From Comchoanobacter sp040266255 (GTDB lineage: Bacteria > Pseudomonadota > Gammaproteobacteria > Comchoanobacterales > Comchoanobacteraceae): DNA of 25,027 nucleotides. The notes beneath the pieces were generated by a model. That model was not told where the DNA came from. It was given only the letters and a program-made list of their open reading frames with translations, and did not search any database. Made by a program: the position numbers and the translations under genes. Shown piece after piece: positions 15,117-21,626 of this stretch. The stretch lies in contig JBDQEV010000017.1 of assembly GCA_040266255.1 (NCBI GenBank), positions 1-25,027 of the forward strand, written 5' to 3'. Every line of letters starts with the position of its first letter. Within the stretch, counting starts at the first letter, position 1.

Positions 15117-16983
15117 CTATTTTAAACTCCTGCTGTTGTTGATGTATTTTCTCAGACAGTGCAGCTGCACTCATTGTGCCTAATTGCTCACCTTGTCCTG
15201 TACGTACTGATATTGTTTTCTTTGCAGCTTCTTCATCACCGACCACAATGATATATGGCATTCTTGCAAGAGTATGTTCTCTGATTTTTAAACCAACCTT
15301 TTCTGATCGAAGATCACATTTCGCCCTAACACCCAAAGCATTGAGCTCTTGCTCAACCAAAGTTGCATATTCTGCATGCTTGTCGCTAATACCTGTAATG
15401 ATAACTTGTGTTTTATGCATCCAAATAGGCAACCAGCCATAAGTATTCTCAATGAGAATACCCAAGAATCTCTCCAATGAGCCAAGCATTGCACGGTGCA
15501 GCATCACTGGCACTTTTTTCTGACCATCAGAGTCAATATAACTTGACCCTAAACGGCTTGGCATTGAGAAGTCTAACTGTATCGTCCCACATTGCCACAC
15601 CCTTCCAAGCGAATCTTTTAAGCTCAACTCTAATTTTGGACCATAAAACGCACCCTCACCTGGCGCTAAACTCCACTCAATACCCATTTCATTTAGAATA
15701 TCTTCCAATACTTTCTCAGAGTGATCCCAAATTGAGTCATCCCCAACCCGTTGCTCAGGGCGAGTAGAAAATCTAACTGTTACATTCTCAAACCCAAATA
15801 ACTTATATACTTTCAAGGCATCAAGCATGAATTTGGTAACTTCTGAAGAAATACTTTGCTCAGAGCAGAAAATATGCCCATCATCTTGCACAAATGCTCG
15901 CAACCGCATCAAACCCTGCAAAGTACCAGACGGCTCATTACGATGACATGTACCAAACTCACCTAACCTGACTGGCAGCTCTTTATAACTTCTCAGCTTA
16001 TTTTTAAAAATCTGCACATGCGCTGGGCAATTCATCGGCTTAACAGCATATAATCTTTGTTCTGACTCAACCTGGAACATGTTCTCTTGAAACTTCTCCC
16101 AGTGCCCAGACTCTTCCCACATTGTGCGGTCTAATAACATTGGCGTATTAACTTCCTCATAGCCATTATCTCTATAGTACTGACGCATGAATTGAATAAT
16201 CGATTGATATGCATACCAGCCTTTAGAATGCCAAAATACCATACCTGGTGCTTGCGATTGAAAATGGAATAAATCTGCCTGATCAGCAATTTTTTTATGA
16301 TTACGCTTTTCCCTTTCTTTTAACTGCTCTAAATGAGCATTCAAAGCATCCTGGGTATCCCATGCCGTACCATAAACACGCTGTAACATCTTATTATCAG
16401 AGTTTCCTCGCCAGTATGCACCTGCTACTTTGGTCAGCTTAAATGCACCCAGTTGTGCTGTAGATTTGACGTGAGGACCACGACAAAGATCCTTGAAATC
16501 ACCTTGTTGGTAAAGACTTAAAATTTCATCTTCAGGAATATCTTTAATGATCTCTACTTTATACTCCTCACCGATGCTCTCAAAGTATTTTATCGCATCA
16601 TTTCTACTCATGTGCTCACGAGTGATTGGAAAGGACTTCTTTACAATTTGACGCATTGCTTTTTCAATTTTCGGAAAATCCTCTGGCGAAAGAACCGTTT
16701 CATCCTCAAATGCAAAATCGTAATAATATCCTTCTTCTATCACAGGCCCTATTGTCACTTGAACATCTGGATAAAGGGACTTCACAGCCATGGCAAGTAA
16801 ATGCGCAGTAGAATGCCTAATGACCTCTAAACCGTCCTGCTCACTTGCAAGAACTGGTGCAACACTTGCTGCTTCTGAAACCTCTGCAGATAAGTCAATG
16901 AGATCATTTTCGACTCGTGCAGCAACTGCCTTTTTATAGGAGTCGCGATGTGATTTTTTGATGCTTTCTAATGCTGTAAACAT
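15109..16983 (-). CDS. thrS: Threonine-tRNA ligase
   Basis: Class II synthetase for tRNA-Thr. The 624 residues include the editing domain (HSTAH at 57-61, CRGPH), motif 1 near GYEEVNTPMLLDRTMW, the zinc and active-site segment MNCPAHVQIF, motif 2 FGTCHRNEPSGTL and motif 3 VMLHRAMLGSLERFLGIL, then the anticodon-binding domain with CDLRSEKVGLKIREHTL. The N-terminal TGS domain is incomplete: only its second half (KKAVAARVENDLIDL) is present, about 17 residues short of E. coli. The ATG has AGGA seven bases upstream. The tRNA-Val gene ends 19 bp before the start, leaving no room for an E. coli-type thrS operator. Confidence 0.97.
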   Translation of the reverse strand: MFTALESIKKSHRDSYKKAVAARVENDLIDLSAEVSEAASVAPVLASEQDGLEVIRHSTAHLLAMAVKSLYPDVQVTIGPVIEEGYYYDFAFEDETVLSPEDFPKIEKAMRQIVKKSFPITREHMSRNDAIKYFESIGEEYKVEIIKDIPEDEILSLYQQGDFKDLCRGPHVKSTAQLGAFKLTKVAGAYWRGNSDNKMLQRVYGTAWDTQDALNAHLEQLKEREKRNHKKIADQADLFHFQSQAPGMVFWHSKGWYAYQSIIQFMRQYYRDNGYEEVNTPMLLDRTMWEESGHWEKFQENMFQVESEQRLYAVKPMNCPAHVQIFKNKLRSYKELPVRLGEFGTCHRNEPSGTLQGLMRLRAFVQDDGHIFCSEQSISSEVTKFMLDALKVYKLFGFENVTVRFSTRPEQRVGDDSIWDHSEKVLEDILNEMGIEWSLAPGEGAFYGPKLELSLKDSLGRVWQCGTIQLDFSMPSRLGSSYIDSDGQKKVPVMLHRAMLGSLERFLGILIENTYGWLPIWMHKTQVIITGISDKHAEYATLVEQELNALGVRAKCDLRSEKVGLKIREHTLARMPYIIVVGDEEAAKKTISVRTGQGEQLGTMSAAALSEKIHQQQQEFKIDG

Positions 16984-17002
16984 AAAGATCCTAATTACTA
17001 CT

Positions 17003-17077
17003 TGGTAGACGCGAGTGGGATCGAACCACCGACCACCACCATGTCAAGGTGGTGCTCTACCACTGAGCTACGCGTCT
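17003..17077 (-). tRNA. tRNA-Val (GAC anticodon)
   Basis: Minus strand, 75 nt with encoded CCA. Acceptor AGACGCG/CGCGTCT, D arm GTAGCTCAGTGGTAGAGC, anticodon stem CCACC/GGTGG with loop TTGACAT (anticodon GAC), T arm GGTGGTTCGATCCCAC. It lies 19 bp upstream of thrS on the same strand. Confidence 0.97.
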
Positions 17078-17088
17078 AAATACTCTGA

Positions 17089-17117
17089 ATATTATCACTT
17101 ATCTTCTAAGTTGGCAA
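17089..17117 (-). promoter_or_regulatory. Candidate promoter of tRNA-Val-thrS-infC
   Basis: Minus strand: TTGCCA (17117-17112, 5 of 6 to -35), 17-bp spacer, TAATAT (17094-17089, weak -10). An overlapping GATAAT would be a better -10 but with a 15-bp spacer. Transcription would begin about five to ten bases before the tRNA. Confidence 0.45.
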
Positions 17118-17276
17118 CACTAGCTTATTGAAAGCACATATTACAGTCTTTTTCGCCACCTTAAGGAGATAGAAATATTCATCTCGTGGACTAGAATAAT
17201 AAATGTTTTATAAACATGAAAAGACATATAGTGTAAATGCTAACACTTACCATGGCGCGGAGTTAAGAGGAAACAC

Positions 17277-17993
17277 TTAGTATGATTGCTTAATCACTTT
17301 ATATTCACCCGTTTTTGTATCAAAAAACACATATAGTGATGTTTCATCATGATAATAGCCACAATCCTGGAGGTGGATTTGCCCCATAAATGACATTGGT
17401 GACTCTTTCCCCATAGGCCAACCCCCGTCTTGTATCCAGTAAGGATTGGTAAAGCTTGGGAAGTGGTGCTGCATTTTTTTTAAGAACCAGGCGTATTGAT
17501 CCGTGTATGAAAGTCCTTTAGGTAGTTTAGCTAGAATTTTATCATAAATGAATGCTTCACAATCATATTCTAAACTATAAATTCTATTAGCTGCAGTCTG
17601 TATTTTGTCAAGCATATATGATGGATTATCTTCTACATATTTTCCAAAATCCTGATCATCCTGATTAGATCTTAAAAAAGAAATATTGTTCTCATATAAG
17701 ATTTCTGAAATGCTATCTCTTAACTCAGTTTTGAACGTTAGAAATTCTGTGGGATTTAAATCAGAAAGATCAGAGGAGGCTAGTGTGTCTACCAGATTAG
17801 CTAAAACAGAGAATGTTGCTTCCATCCGCTCTAGTTGCTCAGAATGCTCATCTCCTACGGGCAATAATAAAAATTTATCAATAGACCTCCACTCATGCTC
17901 TGAGTGATTGTCTTGTATAAAAGAAGCAAAGTCATCCCAAGAAATGGAATCATCCAACAGTGATTTGTATTTTGTTATCACAGAAATGTTCAT
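17277..17993 (-). CDS. Orphan protein with a DUF1963/YwqG-like tail
   Basis: A 238-residue acidic, soluble-looking protein I cannot name. The start is supported by AGGAAG before the ATG at 17993. The N-terminal half (about 1-110) is helical, beginning with ITKYKSLLDDSISWDDFASF, and resembles the N-terminus of the divergent ankyrin gene next to it. Near the C-terminus DGGWPMGKESPMSFMGQIHL followed by SLYVFFDTKTG resembles the core of DUF1963 (YwqG-like) proteins, where WP..g.PM.FL.QI.L and L.FF.D recur; only that core seems present. The family's function is poorly defined. It stands alone between tRNA-Val and the ankyrin gene, with no partner toxin or transposase visible. Confidence 0.65.
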   Translation of the reverse strand: MNISVITKYKSLLDDSISWDDFASFIQDNHSEHEWRSIDKFLLLPVGDEHSEQLERMEATFSVLANLVDTLASSDLSDLNPTEFLTFKTELRDSISEILYENNISFLRSNQDDQDFGKYVEDNPSYMLDKIQTAANRIYSLEYDCEAFIYDKILAKLPKGLSYTDQYAWFLKKMQHHFPSFTNPYWIQDGGWPMGKESPMSFMGQIHLQDCGYYHDETSLYVFFDTKTGEYKVIKQSY

Positions 17994-18340
17994 ATAATCT
18001 TCCTACTACTGTTTAATTTTATTTTATAACATTTCTCTGTTAGCAAAAGAAGTAAAATTTATGACTCTCATTTCTGGCGTCTTTTTTATCATGCTACCTA
18101 TATACAAATATTATTATAGCGCCTTTTGTCATTATTAATGTACATCTACACCCTCAGTAAAACCAAGATCTATATCAGAATTATGAGTAGCAATTAAATA
18201 TCTATACCACAAGATAATGGAATATATTAAGTATTTAATAGATAGACCAAATATGATGATTCCATTATCATAATAGCGCCCCCTGGCTCTAGCAAACAAT
18301 TTTTGTAATACTTAGGAAGCATCGGACACAAGGAGTAAGT
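17994..18340. other. Intergenic region between divergent accessory genes
   Basis: No gene found. The region must hold promoters for both flanking genes. A 10-bp inverted repeat, GATAATGGAA (18213-18222) and TTCCATTATC (18260-18269), sits 60-120 bp before the ankyrin gene's ribosome site. A TATAAA hexamer precedes the minus-strand gene at about 18028-18033, without a clear -35. Confidence 0.45.
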
Positions 18341-18479
18341 ATACCCATAACAGAGCTTGTAGATAGTCTTGTAAATAGCTATAAGGAAAACAAAATTCCC
18401 TTCCAGGATTTCTGGAAATTTATAACTGCATTCATGGCAGAAGCAAATAAAGCGGATATAGACAAGTTAACTGTATTCG
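18341..18479 (+). pseudogene. Displaced 5' coding segment of the ankyrin gene
   Basis: A strong ribosome site, AAGGAG (18330-18335), is followed five bases later by ATA CCC ATA ACA GAG, where ATG would be expected. The frame continues as PITELVDSLVNSYKENKIPF and FQDFWKFITAFMAEANKADI, then hits a stop (TAA) because of the 46-bp duplication. If one copy is removed, this segment joins the downstream ORF in frame and the whole gene is exactly 326 codons including stop (325 residues). So two lesions are visible: loss of the start codon (ATG to ATA, inferred) and a frameshifting duplication. Confidence 0.6.
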
Positions 18480-18529
18480 ATGGCAGAAGCAAATAAAGCG
18501 GATATAGACAAGTTAACTGTATTCGATGG
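18434..18529 (+). repeat. Perfect 46-bp tandem duplication
   Basis: Positions 18434-18479 and 18480-18525 are identical over all 46 bases, each starting ATGGCAGAAGCAAATAAAGC. The next four bases (ATGG, 18526-18529) repeat the unit start again, a short homology that could have promoted slippage. Because 46 is not a multiple of 3 it shifts the reading frame. Absence of any difference between copies suggests a recent event. Confidence 0.97.
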
Positions 18530-19364
18530 TAAAAGTGTTAATATTGGGAATAACTTTTCACCTGAAGATCGAATCATACCTTTCTTTACTGCACTCAGGT
18601 TGTGCGCATCTTTGGTTGCAATCATCAATGACACAGCATCGCCAAGGGAATTTAGTGATACAGAGGTCATGTGCGTATATATTATTTCTTCATATTTGAC
18701 TCCAGAGATGCAGATAAAAATACATCTATATATTAGAACTCATTATGCAAACACAAAAGAACGTAGCGCTTATAATTTATACTATTTGATAACCGGAAAG
18801 CCAGAAGAGGCCATTACAGCCCCTGGTTTTAATCAATTTACAACATCTATTTTTGACGAAAATACTGTAGCAAAGAGTTTGAATAAAGCGAAGATAACAC
18901 AATTAATAACTGACTCTATTAAAGTACTATCTAGTGCTACAATAACAGCGTATGGCCACTTACTACTTTATGAAGCCATTAAAGCTAACCGAGTTCCAGC
19001 CTCGGCTGCCCTACTTCGAAAAAGAGTCAATCCAAATAAAGCTTTTTCAGGAACCACACAGCTACATGAATGGGCTCTGTGCCGCACCACAAATATAGCT
19101 TATGAATACTTATGCGATCTTTTAGTAACATTTAAAACAGATCTCAACCAATTAAATTTCAATGGCTATTCACCCTGCATGCTTGCAGCATCTATTGGTA
19201 ATGAAAAAGCATTAAACAAATTAATTCAATTAGGTGCAGAACTAGATATCACAAAAGATGGTAAAACAGCACAGAAGCTAGCAGAAGAGAACGGACATAC
19301 TGTCTGTGCTAAAATGATACAGGACACTCTTAAGCAATCTGCAACGTCAGCTCCAGGTATGTAA
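18480..19364 (+). CDS. Ankyrin-repeat protein, frame interrupted upstream
   Basis: A 294-residue open frame from the ATG in the second copy of the duplication; there is no ribosome site before this ATG, so it is probably not efficiently translated. The C-terminal half (about 155-290) contains three to four divergent ankyrin repeats, clearest in NGYSPCMLAASIGNEKALNK followed by LIQLGAELDITKDGKTAQKL. The N-terminal half has no family I recognise but matches, by eye, the start of the divergent 238-residue gene. It ends 11 bp from the end of the convergent ccmB gene. The original protein, with its N-terminus restored, would be about 325 residues. Function unknown; ankyrin proteins in such bacteria are often effectors. 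Confidence 0.6.
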   Translation: MAEANKADIDKLTVFDGKSVNIGNNFSPEDRIIPFFTALRLCASLVAIINDTASPREFSDTEVMCVYIISSYLTPEMQIKIHLYIRTHYANTKERSAYNLYYLITGKPEEAITAPGFNQFTTSIFDENTVAKSLNKAKITQLITDSIKVLSSATITAYGHLLLYEAIKANRVPASAALLRKRVNPNKAFSGTTQLHEWALCRTTNIAYEYLCDLLVTFKTDLNQLNFNGYSPCMLAASIGNEKALNKLIQLGAELDITKDGKTAQKLAEENGHTVCAKMIQDTLKQSATSAPGM

Positions 19365-19375
19365 ATTGCCTTACA

Positions 19376-19966
19376 TTAACTAGAGTGCCCAACTCTAAAT
19401 GCAAATGACACTGCTCTTGAACCTAAACTTAAAAGCAAACAGTACAAACCAAAAATCACCCTAATGACTACTGGATATAGCAGTACTAGCTTCCCAAGAC
19501 AGATTAATGGCCACATCATTGGGATAAATAACAAATGCCCTAAAAATAAATGATGCGCACCTTTGGTTAAAGCATTGAGTATATAAAACAACCAGCACAT
19601 TATTTCAGTTAATAAAAATAAACTGACTGTAACTAGGAACTGTTGAAAATATAATCCAGAGATTAAAGCAAGTGGCGTACTAATTAACAATGCTTGTACA
19701 AACATGGTCATTATTTGCGCTTGATAAAAGTTTGGACTTATTACTTTTAACTGCTGCAGAGCATTCTGATTGAGATTAAATAAAAACGCATGAGATGCCA
19801 TCACCCAAATCATAAGCCCTGGATAAATCACATCCTGTACTTCATTGCCTACCTGTGGAATTGTGCTCAAAAATATCAGCCATAAACTATGCAACATTAA
19901 AATTTGATATTTAAAATACCAATACCTTTTAATCTCAAGCTTCAGTATTTTCCAATAGCTAAACAC
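19376..19966 (-). CDS. ccmB: Heme exporter membrane subunit CcmB
   Basis: A 196-residue integral membrane protein with about six hydrophobic helices and a short polar loop after the second. Similarity to CcmB is modest: MFSYWKILKLEIKRYW recalls the E. coli start FWRIFRLELR, and YPGLMIWVMA the APGIIWVAAL segment. Identity rests mainly on its following ccmA with an 8-bp overlap. CcmA and CcmB form the ABC part of system I cytochrome c maturation, releasing CcmE-bound heme in the periplasm. Slightly shorter than E. coli CcmB (220). No other ccm gene lies in the window. Confidence 0.75.
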   Translation of the reverse strand: MFSYWKILKLEIKRYWYFKYQILMLHSLWLIFLSTIPQVGNEVQDVIYPGLMIWVMASHAFLFNLNQNALQQLKVISPNFYQAQIMTMFVQALLISTPLALISGLYFQQFLVTVSLFLLTEIMCWLFYILNALTKGAHHLFLGHLLFIPMMWPLICLGKLVLLYPVVIRVIFGLYCLLLSLGSRAVSFAFRVGHSS

Positions 19967-20522
19967 TCACTTCTCTGCTTGCCTCAATACAGTCTAAATG
20001 AGAAGCATAAATAACAGCATTTCCCTGCTCTACAAAATCCCAAACTTTCTTCTTCAGCAACCGCTGCATTTTTTGATCCAAGCCTCTCTCTGGCTCATCA
20101 AGTAACCATATTTTTGCATCAATATAATCAAGCGCACAAAGCTTCAAATATTGCTTTTGTCCAAGAGACAACAAATCTATGAGCAAATCTGGATCAATCT
20201 GATTAACAGTAGCAGTAGATCTGCAACAAGAGAATAAACAGTTTAGGTATTCAATATACCCAGAAACAGTAACGCCTGGCATATCAAAAACTTGATCAGA
20301 CAAATAATAAGAAGGTGATGAGCTAAGTGTCATCTTCTCATCGTAAATAGCACCACTCAGTGCTTTTAACATTGTTGTTTTTCCAGAACCATTTGGGCCT
20401 TTTATTCTGACTGCTTCACCGGGCTTTACCTGAAAAGCAGGAAAATAGGAAGCATGATAAAGATGCAAAGGAATAAAGCTGGCATCCAACAGAATGCCAG
20501 CCTCTAATAGTTTACTCGTCAT
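19959..20522 (-). CDS. ccmA: Heme exporter ATP-binding subunit CcmA
   Basis: An ABC ATPase of 187 residues with Walker A GPNGSGKTT (42-50), signature LSLGQ (118-122), Walker B IWLLDEP (138-144) and switch histidine 175 (YASHLD). The compact size, the LSxGQ-type signature and the following hydrophobic partner identify it as CcmA of cytochrome c maturation. The ATG overlaps the end of nrdB by 11 bp and the stop overlaps ccmB by 8 bp, so translation of nrdB, ccmA and ccmB is likely coupled. Confidence 0.83.
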   Translation of the reverse strand: MTSKLLEAGILLDASFIPLHLYHASYFPAFQVKPGEAVRIKGPNGSGKTTMLKALSGAIYDEKMTLSSSPSYYLSDQVFDMPGVTVSGYIEYLNCLFSCCRSTATVNQIDPDLLIDLLSLGQKQYLKLCALDYIDAKIWLLDEPERGLDQKMQRLLKKKVWDFVEQGNAVIYASHLDCIEASREVSV

Positions 20523-21606
20523 CCCAATCTAGTGCGCCACCTGTTTGGTACTCAGTGACTCTGGTTTCAAAGAAGTTTTTCTCCTTTTTCAGATCAATGA
20601 TTTCACTCATCCATGGGAATGGATTTTTAGCACCTGGCCACTCTTCTTCAAGACCGACCTGACGTAAACGACGATTCCCAATATACTGCAAGTAATCTTT
20701 AAACATATCTTTATTTAAGCCTAAAATTGCATCCGGCATGGTATCTTCAGCATATGCATACTCAAGCTCAACACCTTCTTTTACAATCTGGCGTACTTCC
20801 TGCTGGAATGACTCTGACCAAAGCTCTGGGCAATCCTTAATAATTTGATTAATCAAATCTACACCAAAGTTCAGATGCATAGACTCGTCTCTAAAGATAT
20901 ATTGAATTTGCTCACATGACCCAGGCATTAAGTTACGACGCCCAAGTGATAGAACTTGTACAAAACCTACGTAGAAGAACAGGCCCTCGAATACTAGGTA
21001 AAATGCAATCAAATCTCTCAAGAGTGTTTGATCGTTTTCCAACGTACCTGTCGCAAAATTAGGATCTGACAACGCTCGTGTAAACTGTACTGACCAGTTT
21101 GCCTTATCTGCCATAGATTTAATTTCACGATACATATTGAATATCTTAGCCTCGTCAAGCCCAAGTGACTGAACAATATAGGTATAAGATTCCATGTGTA
21201 CCGCTTCTTCAAATGCTTGTCTCAGCAAGAATAGTCTACATTCTGGGCTCGTAATATGACGATACATCCCAAGCACTAAGTTGTTTGCCACTAGGGAGTC
21301 AGCCGTACTTAAAAAACCTAAAGTTCTTTCAAAGATTTCTTTTTCATGCTTACCTAATGTTGGCCATTGCTCAATATCACGAATCATACTGATTTCATAT
21401 GGTAACCAAGCATTTTTACAGGTATCTCTGTACTTATCCCATGCAAACTTATGCACGATTGGGAATAGCTGGTTGACATCATTTGCACCATTGTCATCAC
21501 CAGAGTCTTTAAAGGAAGTAATTATTTTACTATCCTTCATTGTCTTTCTGCGCTGGCCGAGCTCAATATCTCCCAAACCAGCTACGTTAGTTTTCATTTC
21601 TGTCAT
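20512..21606 (-). CDS. nrdB: Ribonucleotide reductase class Ia, beta subunit
   Basis: The radical-generating di-iron subunit. I start at 21606, where AAGGAG precedes ATG ACA GAA, rather than at 21636, which lies inside nrdA. The 364-residue protein has iron ligands Asp103, Glu134 and His137 (EEAVH), a second ExxH in RDESMHLNFG, and the radical tyrosine Tyr141 at the expected place, with the same 31-residue spacing from the first Asp to Glu as in E. coli. So it is a tyrosyl-radical enzyme, unlike the Phe-bearing chlamydial type. The C-terminus ending ALDWDDE should dock to NrdA. It lies 20 bp after nrdA. Confidence 0.96.
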   Translation of the reverse strand: MTEMKTNVAGLGDIELGQRRKTMKDSKIITSFKDSGDDNGANDVNQLFPIVHKFAWDKYRDTCKNAWLPYEISMIRDIEQWPTLGKHEKEIFERTLGFLSTADSLVANNLVLGMYRHITSPECRLFLLRQAFEEAVHMESYTYIVQSLGLDEAKIFNMYREIKSMADKANWSVQFTRALSDPNFATGTLENDQTLLRDLIAFYLVFEGLFFYVGFVQVLSLGRRNLMPGSCEQIQYIFRDESMHLNFGVDLINQIIKDCPELWSESFQQEVRQIVKEGVELEYAYAEDTMPDAILGLNKDMFKDYLQYIGNRRLRQVGLEEEWPGAKNPFPWMSEIIDLKKEKNFFETRVTEYQTGGALDWDDE

Positions 21607-21626
21607 AAATGTCTCCTTAAAAAATA

